Assembly: GCA_023634235.1 (NCBI GenBank)
Contig: JAMKCF010000019.1
Span: 3,224,001-3,288,000, forward strand
Direction of reading: 5' to 3'
Source: Pisaster brevispinus
Lineage: Eukaryota; Echinodermata; Asteroidea; Forcipulatida; Asteriidae
DNA: 64,000 bases
Below the pieces are notes generated by a model. The model saw only the letters and a list, made by a program, of their open reading frames with translations, was not told the DNA's origin and made no database searches. Shown piece after piece: positions 43,001-53,744 of this stretch. Position 1 is the stretch's first letter; each line of letters starts with the position of its first letter. Both the position numbers and the translations under genes were made by a program.

Positions 43001-45379
43001 CTCAGGAAGTGGACAGTGCTACTCAGGTTACTGAAGGCAGTCTCATTAGCGATGCTCCCTGTGAAAGAGTTATCAGTAATCCTGAAGGAGTCATCCGTTC
43101 CCCTTACTTCCCTCAGGGGATGCCTCAAGGAGAAGAGTGTACCTGGACTATCACTGTACCAGGAGAGCAAGGAATTCATCTGTCTTTCCTGGACTTTTCT
43201 CTGGACGACCACGAGGTTGATACATCCACTTGTTTTGAAGACTCGGCTTCGGTCAGTGTTTTAATGGACGGCAGTCACTATGAGTTTTGCGGGAACATGC
43301 CACCATCTCCACTCATCTCAACTGGGAACTCTGTCGTCATCGAGCTCAAGACAATGTCAGGAAATGGTCAAGGCTTCAGGATGCACTTCATAGATGCCAG
43401 CCTTAGGTCTGCTGGCTCAGTAACATCCCATATCACAGGAGACATCACAGAATCACGTACGCCAGTAGTAGACTTCCGATTTCTGGGAGAGGGCGGCATG
43501 ACCGTCCCGCCCGATGGTGACAAAAGAGATTTCACTCAACCTGGTAAGGATCGTGTCAAGGTGCCAGTTCAGCAACCAGAAGACATAACTGCTTCAACTC
43601 CGGTGTCAAATATGGAGACTGACGCCGGGATGACAGCTACAGTCAACCTGATGATGACCGCCAGCAAGGACAACATAGCAACCCTGCCAGGGTATACCTC
43701 ACAGGCTAAGGTGACTGGCATTGGAAGCACAGCTGATTCAGGAGGTAAATTTTCATCTCTCATTTGGGAGCCTAGTCATTGCCTTGGTGTCCCTTTAAAT
43801 CTTCTGCATTAGAACTTCGAAGAGACGCCACTCACCCCCAAAACAGGCATTGCCCTTCCAAGAATGAAGTATCAGGCTTGGTAACATAATTGTACAGAAT
43901 ATCCATGAAGGTATTTGTGCATTCGTAGCTGTTGCCATGAATTGATCTATAAGTCAAAAAATATAATGTTTTGCAATGATTTTTTTTTCCTTCAAATTAT
44001 ACAGTCAGCGGCGTAACTAAGGTAATTTTTTAGGGGGTACAAAGGGGGGGGGGGCATCATTTTTTTCTAGGGGGGCACTGCTGGCGAATTAATAATAGAT
44101 TCCATTTGCACCTTTTTAAAAACTAGATCTTGATCTACGTAATGGCGAGTTCCAAATGAGGTGTCACCCAGAGGGGTACTGATATCAATGGGGGGGGGGG
44201 GGACATGCCTCCCCACCCCTGTGCCCCCCTTAGTTTTTTTAACATTTTCAGCAAGTTTCAGGACCTAATATGATATAGTTTGTAGTGATGATCAACGTAT
44301 CGGTACATTTGCCATTTTGTGGTTTGCCTACTTCACACAAACTGGCTCAACTGATTACCTGAAGCCTATAGACTCGAGTCTTTTTCAGAAATAAAAGTTT
44401 GTGTCATAAAAGATGCTTTTGAATGATGAAACAGGTGGTTTTTCGGTAAAATTGCACACAAACGTATGCCAGTTTTTGAGCCGAAGGTAGCAAAACTTTG
44501 GGCGTGCAGGAGGTGTGCATGTAAGTGACTCAATGACTTTCCAGTAGGATAGGCTGCAATATGAAAATATGAAAATTATAACTATAACAATTGGGGTCCT
44601 ATCATTTCTCTTGTAATGTAGCACTTCATCATACTATTGTACAATCAGCCATTTGCGAATGAGATTTGAATAATATCTGGTGCAATGACTTATTTAGCCA
44701 CAAGTTACTGCTTAAATTTGAATTCCTCAGACTATTGAGATGGTTGCTGTCAAATGGTTCGGGGCAAGCTTTGGTAAAGCATTCTCCAGACGGGCAAAGT
44801 CTGGGACACTTGTTCCGTTCACGCTTATTGAAAACTGTGTTTGGGTGTTCCCAGTATCATATGTAGCTAAGCCAAAGGCTGGCCTCGAATCATGTGGCAT
44901 AGCAACTGTCTCCATTGGCCGAGGAATTCAAATGTAAGCGCTAAGTTGTGACTAAGCAAGTCATTGTGCCAGACATTATTCAAGTCTAATTCGCAAATAG
45001 ATGATTAACCCACACATTGTGGGGATCGAACAGGTTCGGCACTTTGTTGAGCACATACATGATGAAGATTTTAAGCTTTCTGTGTCTTGCCCAAACAGAT
45101 GTACTGACGAGCCACCAGCTGCGCATCACAGCGATTGTCTGTGGCAGTGTGTCCTTCATTCTGTTCATCCTTCTCATACTCCTGACCACCATCTGCATTT
45201 ACAAGAGACGCAGGCGTCACTCCAGCAAGTCCGTCAAGATGGGACAATCGGAGAAGAGCTACTGGCAGAACTACAAGTCCTGGGCCCGGGATTATTCCGG
45301 CGGTCCTAACAAACCAGAGGTGGCTGACGAGGAGGGTATGGAGGCGGTGCCAATTCCAGAACAGGAGAGGTTGGTTTGA
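30895..45379 (+). CDS. Giant multi-CUB single-pass transmembrane protein (5 exons)
   Basis: Exons 30895-31023, 31572-31638, 32633-32748, 33997-43744 and 45099-45379 join in phase to 10341 nt, about 3446 residues. Order: signal peptide (1 to about 22), CUB1 (67-187, split by an intron), a cysteine-free Gln/Thr/Lys-rich stalk (about 188-925) ending in a Pro-rich run, an unrecognised helical region (about 925-1105), CUB2-CUB16 (about 1118-3242), a Ser/Thr-rich stem, a transmembrane helix (about 3363-3388), an RRRR stop-transfer and a 58-residue tail. CUB domains are extracellular beta-sandwich binding modules. It is not cubilin: there are no EGF repeats and it has a transmembrane helix. I cannot name the family. 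A role as a cell-surface receptor, adhesion molecule or matrix protein is inference from the architecture. Confidence 0.88.
31572..31638 (+). CDS. Multi-CUB gene exon 2
   Basis: A short exon of 67 nt. The acceptor is ccattttccag and the donor aaag/gtaaat. It encodes DSQQSQTFRELALGRSRRDA and leaves phase 1. The RSRR motif could be a furin-type cleavage site (inference). The next exon opens with the two bases needed to complete the split Glu codon. Confidence 0.72.
32633..32748 (+). CDS. Multi-CUB gene exon 3: first half of CUB1
   Basis: The acceptor is ttcttttaag and the donor cag/gtaggc. It encodes CGGTVPGGMASLESPGFPKG and then the C-W strand (LLCVWKIEAP), the usual N-terminal half of a CUB domain. 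The second half begins exon 4. Confidence 0.87.
33075..33545 (+). repeat. 33 bp GAGTC-rich minisatellite, about 14 copies
   Basis: A unit such as GAGTCACATTGGTTGAGTGT followed by GAGTCCAAGTCTT repeats every 33 bp. Because 33 is a multiple of three, long frames stay open on both strands (ESHWLS-type peptides), but the array lies inside an intron. Similar GAGTC-rich text occurs near 32.9, 59.9 and 60.9 kb. Confidence 0.88.
33997..43744 (+). CDS. Multi-CUB gene exon 4: 9.75 kb exon with stalk and 15 CUB domains
   Basis: The acceptor is ttccatcacag and the donor ggag/gtaaat. It has 9748 nt of uninterrupted frame (residues 105-3353). It completes CUB1 to about 34245, then the stalk (about 34250-36455), the helical region (about 36456-36995) and fifteen CUB domains. 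The first Cys codons, or the start where Cys is missing, lie near 37037 (CUB2, no first Cys), 37456, 37864, 38272, 38680, 39088, 39490, 39916, 40342, 40768, 41227, 41653, 42070 (CUB14, no first Cys), 42544 and 43060. The frame runs on 84 bases upstream and 68 downstream, but the splice sites show those parts are intron. A Ser/Thr-rich stem follows CUB16. Confidence 0.92.
34250..36455 (+). other. Gln/Thr/Lys-rich stalk-coding region of the multi-CUB protein
   Basis: About 740 residues without a single cysteine. They are rich in Q, T, K, E and P, with loosely repeated patterns such as QTEQ, TKSQEQFV, AKQQ and VTEVKQ, and end in a Pro-rich stretch (PSLPPTPFPPTPPPPYP). It looks disordered or extended, with many Thr for possible O-glycosylation. 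It is coding sequence continuous with the CUB domains. Confidence 0.85.
37456..39489 (+). repeat. In-frame 408 bp tandem array encoding CUB3-CUB7
   Basis: Successive CUB first-cysteine codons sit exactly 408 bp apart (37456, 37864, 38272, 38680, 39088) and then 402 bp to 39490. Units 1-4 are nearly identical in DNA over most of their length, including synonymous positions; unit 5 is similar but more diverged. Each unit encodes one CUB plus a linker (SPDHPSTEP) of 136 residues in all. Confidence 0.95.
43745..45098 (+). other. Multi-CUB intron 4
   Basis: Bounded by ggag/gtaaat and cccaaacag. Near 44005 it contains CAGCGGCGTAACTAAGG followed by poly(G), a pattern like the end of a DNA transposon; another G run lies near 44190. 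No exon is seen. Confidence 0.65.
45099..45379 (+). CDS. Multi-CUB gene exon 5: transmembrane helix and tail
   Basis: The acceptor is cttgcccaaacag. Its first two bases complete the Asp codon split after 43744. It encodes VLTSHQLR, a helix of about 26 hydrophobic residues (ITAIVCGSVSFILFILLILL and on), KRRRRH, and a polar tail with KSYWQNYKSWARDY and an acidic end before TGA at 45377-45379. The matching phase is strong evidence that this exon belongs to the gene. Confidence 0.88.
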
Positions 45380-45387
45380 TGGTGACC

Positions 45388-45553
45388 ATAGACTTTATGC
45401 ACATGACGTCGTTTCAGTAGGGCGCCCTCGCCTAGAGGTCAAAAGGAGGCTGTTCATTGGCCAATCCTTTGGGCCGCGCTTACAAATCTATGCGTTTTGA
45501 TTGTTTCGTCACCGTTTTACCTCTAAAATGGCAGCTGCATACATAAAGTCCAT
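45388..45553 (-). mobile_element. MITE copy (family of 2970-3144)
   Basis: The ends are ATAGACTTTATGCACATGA and GCATACATAAAGTCCAT. The interior is the reverse complement of the copy at 2970-3144. It begins nine bases after the stop codon of the multi-CUB gene, so it probably forms part of the 3' UTR. Confidence 0.8.
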
Positions 45554-45663
45554 TCTCAGGCCCACTTGCCTGTAGGTGACCTCAATCCTCTGATATATGT
45601 GGTGGTTACGTCCCACTTACGTCACTGGTAACCTCAATCCTCGGATATGGTTCTCTCCCATGT

Positions 45664-46102
45664 CACTTCACACCAACATGTTTGGACTTACAGAGGGCAC
45701 TATGGTCAAATTCAGCTTTGTGATGCACGCATTGTCCTACAGTGATTAAGTTCACTTATGAGAAATTCTTGGTTTCACCAACAGAAATATGGAATAAAAA
45801 TAATTATAACTATTGAATATCATCAAAATTCAGGAGTGACCTAAAAAAGAATTACAGACCATAAATTATCTGAAATGTGACGTCATTGATTCATCGAATG
45901 TTTCTGAATTTTGAAAAAAGTTGCACTTGGAGGGCGTCAAACACAGTGGAATTTTACACCATTTTAATGTGAGGCTATAGAAACTTGTAATTTGTTTCCC
46001 AATTTCATAAGGACTCTGTCTACTGGAAAATGAGTGCATCACAAAACAGAATTTGACCTTGGCGCCCCACTTTATTGGAATGCCTGATCCAGTGTGAAGC
46101 AA
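45664..46102. mobile_element. Inverted-repeat element, about 440 bp
   Basis: The left arm (CACTATGGTCAAATTCAGC then TTTGTGATGCAC) and the right arm (GTGCATCACAAAACAG then AATTTGACCTTGGCGCCCC) pair over some 60 bp. A SINE 3' tail (45742-45810, GATTAAGTTCACTTATGAG) and an AATAAA at 45793 lie inside it. Confidence 0.65.
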
Positions 46103-46861
46103 TTGTCATTTCAGCCTACAGCCCTCAGTTCTTTCGAATCCTTCGTTTCGGCAAAGAGGATGTAGAAGGATTTGAGAGGGTTAGGGTTATGATGGTATTT
46201 TATGTCTTAAATAGAGATTGGTGAGTTTAAATTGAAAACCATGAGAAATTGAAAGTGTTGTAAAGTGTGGGGAAAATAATAGTTTCCTTTGGTGGACTTG
46301 GATTGCTCAAAACAAACAATTAAACTGCAGGCTCATCTGTTTATTCCATAAAGTATGATATCTATTTTGACATCATTTCATAGATCATGGTTACAAGTTG
46401 CGCTAAAGTATTCAAAAGTATTGAAAATAGTGATCTTACTGACCCATATTAGAGTGAGAAAAACTTTGGTACCAAAGTGTTTTGTAATAAATTATCAATT
46501 TATTTATGTACAGTTAAGAGATGTGAAGAAAAATTTATCAACTTTACTTTAAAAAAAGATTGAGTTTGAAAAATAAAATTGCTTTCAATAGTTTTTATAA
46601 GTTTTTGAATCTGTATTTCAAAGAGAGAAATAGACTGAAATGTTTGGATTCATCTGATAGAGTTTGTTGTAAATTTTACACCATAAAAGGTTTAAAACTG
46701 TTACAATACTTAAGTCATGCCAGAGGTAATGAACTAGTGTGTTCAGTCCTTCTCATGATAAATTATGTACAAGATAATGCCCGAGGTGGGCGTCACTCGT
46801 GGGTGTACAGATGGCCCGGTACACCCACAAAAATGGCGCTTACACCAAGGGCATTATGTGA

Positions 46862-47015
46862 CTCAACCTTCACCTGTGATGTCATGCTATTGTTCGATCG
46901 CTCCATTATATTGCACAAATGTCACAATTTTGTTTAATACGTACCCATCCACCATTTGTGCAAAAAAATAGAGTGATGGAACAATGTTATTATGTCACAG
47001 GTGGAGGTTGGTTAT
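46862..47015. mobile_element. Foldback element with about 60 bp arms
   Basis: CAACCTTCACCTGTGATGTC with TGCTATTGTTCGATC and TTGCACAAATG on the left pair with CATTTGTGCAA, GATGGAACAATG and GTCACAGGTGGAGGTTGG on the right. The loop is about 27 bp. Confidence 0.75.
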
Positions 47016-49049
47016 TAATTATGAATAAGTGATTGATTATGAAAAACCTCTTAAAACTGCGGGGTCCAGGGTTCGAATCCTACCCAAGAAGCCAGTCAGT
47101 GTACGGGTAAACTAAAATACTTGTAATGACTGGGAGGTTCCTGGGTCTAGAAAAAGGTGGAACCCAGGCCTTCGAAAGCCAGGAATATTCAGATTCACCA
47201 AATCTCATCCCTGGTGTACAAGTGTATCTTTTACATGTAAGGGTGATTATTCAAAGGATTCTAGCTCAAAAAAGAGAGCTCAAAATGTACTGTTCATTGT
47301 TTTTATTACTTTCCTTTTTCTAAAGAAGCCAGAGAGTTTGTAAGCAATATGCTTAAGCATGCTGTGTATGCTTTCTGATAACTACAAGTAACAGTGATGA
47401 GAATGAGTTGGAGTGGGAGGCGCCTCTATATTCCCCTGCTTGGTTAGGCCACTGCTTGGAGAAAAAGAACATTTGGAAGTTACATAGTTACGTAGTTTTT
47501 GTACTTTGAGATCTGTATGCTGATGCATTTGGGGTTTTTTGTTCACTAAACATACAAATAAATTAATTATGTACAGAATAAATGACAGAGTAAATTTAAA
47601 ATATTTATGTAATAATTGTTTTGTTACAATTCTTCATAAAGGAAGAAGATGAATAAAAATGTATTTATGAAATAATCCACTTTGGAAGCCAGTTGAGTTA
47701 TTGCCAGTTTAGTAGGCACTATTATCGAGGAATGGTTGGAGAAATAAAGGGCCACACTACCACAGATACCTTCATGAAATAACATAAGCAAAGGGTGTAC
47801 CGGTACCAGGAGGACATACTGGTAGCTACAGTTGTTGAGCTATGTATGCCCCCCCCCCTTCCCACCCGCACCCCCAGAACTAACCCCACATGGTCTTTTG
47901 GGGGTTCTTCAACACAACTGGGATTTAAACAGAATTTGAAAATATGATGATACGATGATCTGGAGATGTCCAAGATGGCGGCCACAAATAGTCAAATTTT
48001 GAAAAAGTCGTTTATCAGCCAAATAAAAGAAAACATGAATAAAGTTTTAATTGCATGTTTTTTCCCTAACGATTCCGTTTATGGTAGCCAAGTTTTGCTA
48101 TCATGCTTCAAATTCAAAATGGAGGCCAATATGGCCGGCAAAAGTGGTCAAATTTGCGGGAAAAAAATTGCATATCGGCCACAAATTGTGATAAAGGCAT
48201 AAGTGAAATAAATACTCATGTGGTGCCCTTTCACTGTTACTCACTGATAAGTGCAGCGGTCTGGAGGGACAAATCAACCAATAACACTCACCCTGTGGTG
48301 AACTCAATTCTCGATGCCGGTGGTTTTTTTTTAAGTGCGTGATTTGGGGAGGACGTGAGCCAAATTTCTTCAAACTCAAGCAACTTTTAATTAGTGGCTC
48401 AGTGTTGGTTAGGTTTTATGATTTTTTTCCTCTCAAAAAGTCAATGTGGACCCGGGGGTGGTGGCGCCGGGGTATTTGTATTGGGGGGGGGGGGGGAGCG
48501 TTGAGTCTTAGCACTTACGGCGTGGGGGTCAAGGAGCCCGGCTAAGCACCTCCTAGTGGGGTCTAGGGGCGTAGCCCTAGGCGGATCCCACGAAGCTTTT
48601 TGGTGCTAGCATGCCTATGGCATAGAAAAGCTCTCCTTGCTATAAATATTTAAATAAGGTTTTTGGTGTTTTTTTAGACTTGGTTCAGTTTCGGAAGCTG
48701 TTGGATTTTGGCATATTATTGTAAGACCGGAGAGGACTCTCCATATATAATTATAAAATATGCTGAAATTATACAAAGTTTGATATCATAATGTACACTT
48801 TCAAAGAACTCTTGAAACTAAAAAAACAAATAAAATACGAAATGTAGTGTACGCTAGAAGTCTCGTGTGCTTAGTGCAGAGCTTAAACCGGCGCGGATCC
48901 GGGATTTTCTTTAAGCGGGGGTTGGGGGGGGGGGGGCACACCTTAATTTCATTGCATGCACTATAACACCGATTATGTGGTCCCAACGTGACTGTGCGCA
49001 TAACCCCTTTACCGTGTACATGGGGCATTTCTACGTGAAGATTGAACAA

Positions 49050-49830
49050 GCGAAGCAAAGCCTTACGGCATTGGGGTCCGGGGCCCGCTTTAGGGCCTCG
49101 AGAATTGTTGTTTTGTTTTACATGTAGGTGCTCTCTAGAACACTTCAGAGGCGTTTCACACATTGTTTTTACCCAGTTTTATTTGCCTTTTAACAATTGT
49201 TTTGTTAAATTCTTAGAGGGGGAATCGGTCAGCTATAATAAAGAAGGGGCCACACTACACACGTTTAAATATATGCAGCATTCTAACCAGGATGTAATTG
49301 CTAGAACGACGAGCAAATACGAAGCCTAATGGCGATGGGATCCGGGGCCCGCTGTAGGGCCCCGGTAAAAAAAAAAAAAATAAATAAAAATATTTTACAT
49401 CAGATGCTCTCTGGTGCATGCAATCTAGGACTTTTCACAGGCATTTAACACATTATTTACACCCAGTTTATAAATGTGCTTTAATTATTTGTTTTTTTAT
49501 CAGTTATTATTGTTTTGCCCCCTTTTTTAGGGAGGATTGGTTGGCTAATATAATAAAAGGGGGACACATGCTTGCCGTTTATGTAGAAACTGCATTCTAG
49601 CAATTGGAATGTAAGTGCATGTATAGCGTAAGTCATTTGACTTTACTAGAGGAATGAGCGAACGCAAAGCATTTACGGCTTGGGGTCCGGGGCCGGCCCG
49701 CTTTATATGGCCCTTGTAAAAATAAATTATTAAAAAAATTAGATGGTCTCTGGTGCAATCTAGAATATTTCAGAGGCGTTTTACTCATTACTTTTTGCCC
49801 AGTTGATTGAGATTTTGCTTCTTTGCCATT
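49050..49830 (+). repeat. Degenerate tandem repeat of about 265-345 bp, 3 copies
   Basis: GGTCCGGGGCC-type cores at 49074, 49339 and 49684 are each preceded by a CGAAGCAAAGC-like block. Each is followed by GATGGTCTCTGGTGC-like and TTTCAGAGGCGTTT-like blocks, then TTTACCCAGTT or a variant. Confidence 0.7.
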
Positions 49831-50149
49831 TATTCATTTACCTTTTTTTCCTGGCAAAAATAAGGGGGAGTGCATGCCCGGTGGCCCCTTCCTTCAACAC
49901 GACTTTACCCTTTACTGAGCGGAAGGGCAATTTGATGGTACCACATAATTACCAATTAAGTCATTTCTTCAAAGTGTACTGACTGGGTGGGTAAAATTCC
50001 TTGATCTCCTAGAATGGACCATGCCACATATTTAAGAGGGGGTGGGGGTCAGGCCCCAGAGGGTTTTTTCCTCACATGATCGTGTTTTCAAAAAAATATT
50101 TGATGTTGTGGTAGTAAATAAGGACATTGCCATGCCCCAAAGAATTTAA

Positions 50150-50575
50150 ATAGTTAGAGAATAATAATTAGAGAAATATACCAATTACCGGTAGGTAAAG
50201 GATTAAAATATCCATAGACAATAGCTGGACATGTGACAAAGATACTTATTAGATGTAAAAACTATTGGGAATTGCCCATATTTATTTTTAAAATATATAA
50301 TTGGATTGTGTGGTAGTCAAATTGGTCCTTTCGTCCCTTGGAATAAAGTCGGGGTGTTTCCACGCCCCTAAAAGGTTACCTAATTAGGGAAATAAATCAA
50401 TTACTGGGCAATTAATTAACTCAAATATTATTCTAGACAATAATAGCTGGGCTTGTAAAGAAGTTATTTAGATGTATAAACTGTTGGGAAATGCACAGAC
50501 AATATTTTTAAATATTCCTTAGGATATATTCCTGTAGATGAATCAATTGGCCCTTTTCAAAGGGGCAAGCGCATA
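50150..50575 (+). repeat. Diverged tandem duplication of about 230 bp
   Basis: ACAATAGCTGGACATGT near 50220 and ACAATAATAGCTGGGCTTGT near 50437 start two blocks. Both continue with TTATTAGATGTA or TTATTTAGATGTA and AACTATTGGGAA or AACTGTTGGGAA. Confidence 0.65.
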
Positions 50576-51092
50576 AATAAGGCTCTTAACTTAGTTAATT
50601 AAAACAAATACCTAATGCAGGAGTGCATAGGTATGCACCCTCTGCCAACTCAGACTGAGACGTTAAGCATTTTTTCATTTTTATTCTATTTTTTAAGGAA
50701 CATCAGTCAAAGTGACATGATAGTTAAAAAGGTACAGTTAATGGTAAAATTGCCTTCACGAGCCGAGATCTCACATTTTTCGTAGGCATGACATCGTTCT
50801 ATGCATCACTTTAGACGTTGAGCACATCTCAAAATTAGTCTCTTTATCAACTTTTCCCCCAGTTTTTAGGTACGCACGTGGAATCATGAATACAAAGTAA
50901 TGTACCAAAATGTACCCAAATTGGAAGAATATCTAGTAAACAGTTTTCAGGTTTTCAGGGATGAAAATATCTATATTGAATATATTAGGCCTGTTGTGGA
51001 ACAGGCCTCGCGGTAGCCATAACAATGCACAATTATACATCAATTATTTTGTATTTATATTTTTTTTTAATTTTTTTATTTTATTTTTATTT

Positions 51093-51095
51093 ATT

Positions 51096-51187
<92 letters not shown>

Positions 51188-51201
51188 GGGGGGGGGGGGG
51201 G
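51093..51201 (+). repeat. TTTA microsatellite, poly(T), then poly(G)
   Basis: A TTTA repeat runs into about 30 T and then 15 G. The open frames across it are low-complexity artefacts. Confidence 0.95.
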
Positions 51202-52576
51202 TCATATTTATCAGGGGGCACGTGCCCCCACGGCTCCCCCGGATCTGCGTATGTTTGTTAATAACAGGCCAGTCTGGTATAATCATTGGTGCTCAACACT
51301 GGGATTTGAAAATTTGGGATTGAAAATCGAAGTGTCAAAAAAAGCCAATACTCTTGCAACCGGGGTCACTACAATGATTTGAAAAACCTATACCCTATTT
51401 TTTAATATAAGGCTATGCAGGTAACATGATTCCCTCAATTATATTCCCTTTCTCCCTATCTTTTATCCCTGTACTTTTTAAATTTGTCTTCTTCTTTCTA
51501 TTTGTTCCTTTTTTTCTCATGTATCGTTCATATCTTTTCCTCCCCCCTTTCTATTTTTCTTCTAGGGCGGCCGCCCCCTGCGGTGTTAGATCTAGTGTTA
51601 TTGCAGCCACTTCATTCAGTCTACCTTTTTAATAAGACAAACAAGTTCTCAGCATTCAGTCTCATGCAACAACCATACCCAACAGTGGCATTAAGAGACA
51701 AGTTAATTTTGGGGAGAGGATGGGTCGCAGGGGCAAAATAAATAATGTAGAGGGGTGGTTAATGTATGGTACAAATCATTTGTGTACATTTTTCGATCTC
51801 AGAGCGGGGGGGGATTTGGGCAGGTGGATCCCCCAGCTCTCTTGTTTATGATACTGCTAACCCAAACTTAACCTCAGAAAAAATTAGGCTGCAGTAACCA
51901 TGGAAGTAATGGTGTGGGGGGGGGGCTGCTGGACTGGGCTGGGCTGGGCTGGGCTGCTGGAGCTATACGCACAAATAAATGGCTCAGTACATCAAACAGC
52001 CCCCCTTTATGTCCCTTTATTGCCCCCTGCTTTGTCCCCCCCCCCCACCCCTCAACAAATGAAAATGCAGTATGACTCCGCATAGAGGTAGAACTACACA
52101 TGTAGCTCCATCAATTTGGGGGCTCAAATTGATGTATCAAATCATTCATGTTGTGCGTTTTTGTTCCTCATGGGGGAAAGGGGGAAAGGGATCTGGGCGG
52201 GGGGGGGGGTGGCACCCCCGGTTATGTCACAAGGCTTTCATGCATAAAAGTACTACGTACCTTCTCCCTCCCCTCCCCCGTCCGCCACCTACCTTTTTTT
52301 CACTGCCCAATTCAACTTTATTAGAAAACAAAATACTTGTGATAAAACTTTATAAGATTTGAGGAAGGACTGAAACAATGAATAGTTGTGAGAATCACCG
52401 TCGGTCTAAAATAATCATAGAGTCTGAAGCCTTCTTTAAGTCCACTTCGTTTTATTTACACCAACATTCCACAGGCCAATGGCCTTATTATTTACACTCA
52501 ACTTATTAAAATAAAATAAAGCAATTCTCGGCTACTGTTTGGGTTCAACACCCCGTCTGTTGTACATCCGCAACAA

Positions 52577-52705
52577 TTTACTTTTCACTTTTACTGGGTC
52601 TGACTCCCTTCTTTTATAAGTACTCAACCTAGCAATGTTTTCCTTTTCAATTTTACTGGGTCTGACACCCCTCATCTTATTAGTACTCAACCTGGCACTT
52701 TTTAC
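52577..52705 (+). repeat. Tandem duplication of about 66 bp
   Basis: TTTTACTGGGTCTGACTCCC with AGTACTCAACCTAGCA is followed directly by TTTTACTGGGTCTGACACCC with AGTACTCAACCTGGCA. Confidence 0.8.
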
Positions 52706-52885
52706 TTTTTATCATAAACCCACCACCGCAATCAAATTAATGTCGCATCAATACTTTTTCAACACAATTTTGGGGAATATTACGGAAGCCACACCTCCCA
52801 TGCTCAATGTTTTGTGATTTAAATGCCACAGGAGCGAATAGCGCCCTCAGTGTCACGTGATCGCCACAACGGTCTCTTCGGCAGC

Positions 52886-52987
52886 ATGGCTGCGCTGGGT
52901 GAAGAAGGACGGGAAAGTGACTCCGAAAAAAGTGACCTAAAATCACTTGATGTGAACCCAATTCGTTGCAAAAAGTACTCATTTTAA
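52886..52987 (+). CDS. Weak candidate first exon or small ORF, 33 aa
   Basis: The ATG has a favourable context (GGCAGCATGG) in a GC-rich patch, 33 bases after an E-box-like TCACGTGA. It encodes MAALGEEGRESDSEKSDLKS and a few more residues to a TAA at 52985. A donor-like AAAAAG/gtaggt follows four bases after the stop, so the donor lies outside the frame; an alternative donor CTGG/gtgaag lies inside it. I do not recognise the peptide. It could be a promoter-proximal exon, a uORF or chance. Confidence 0.2.
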   Translation: MAALGEEGRESDSEKSDLKSLDVNPIRCKKYSF

Positions 52988-53744
52988 AAAGGTAGGTGCT
53001 CTTCAACACTGTCTGTAAATGAAATTGCGACATATTAGTTTGAAAATGCCTCTTAGAAAGTATTAAAATCGATGGTCAAAATCTGAAATGATGAACTGCT
53101 CAAGCGCCCACGACCATGAGGACCATAGATGGCGCTACAGGTGGCGCAAACAATCTTTGGCGGGCTTTTGTATTTTTAATTAATTTTTGTGGCAAACTGC
53201 AAAAAAGAAAATCATTTTAATACACTCCAAATCGAACACACAGTCGAAATTAAAAGAAGTTGTTTATTAATTATTTAGGGTAAGTTTGTGTTGCACCAAT
53301 TATCTTTGTTTGACTCCATGTGCCTAAAACACATGTTTGTCCACGGACACACCCTTTTTAGGTATTTGTATCTGTTGTGTGTAAAATAGGCCAAACTACA
53401 ACGATTAAATTGCCATGAAACAGGATGTTTAATTTACAATAGAATGCCTCAAAATGTCAAATAGGCCCTGTGAGTTTTTTTAAACATTTTTTTCACACAT
53501 TTTACACACATTGAAGATTAGGAAACCCCAGTAAGCTATCACCATTCAGACAAACTCTGTCTTCACACAGGTGCATCCATTTTTAATTTATTCATTTCTG
53601 ACCTTGTTTTTTGTTTCAGCTATAATCTTCTTGGGAAGTTGACAAGATTTGGGCTTTTGAAAGCTAAGAAAATTTGCTTCATACTTGTAAATTCTTTGTA
53701 TATTTTGAACTTTAAAAAAAATTATTTTTACTCTTTTGCATTAA

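Larger units (their letters stand above)
45380..52885. other. Repeat-rich spacer downstream of the multi-CUB gene
   Basis: No coding exon is supported. Besides the elements listed separately there are degenerate repeats of AAGATGGCGGCC type near 47.97-48.17 kb, several poly(G) runs, and a GGGCT pentanucleotide run near 51930. About 46100-46760 and 47020-47700 show nothing recognisable. Confidence 0.6.

Noticed and set aside
43745..43812. Downstream extension of the giant frame to a stop
   Set aside because: A donor at 43745 and a phase-matched exon with the transmembrane helix at 45099 explain the end better. A read-through secreted form is possible but has no support here.
50961..51323. Open frame of 120 codons
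   Set aside because: It is mostly the TTTA microsatellite plus poly(T) and poly(G) translated.
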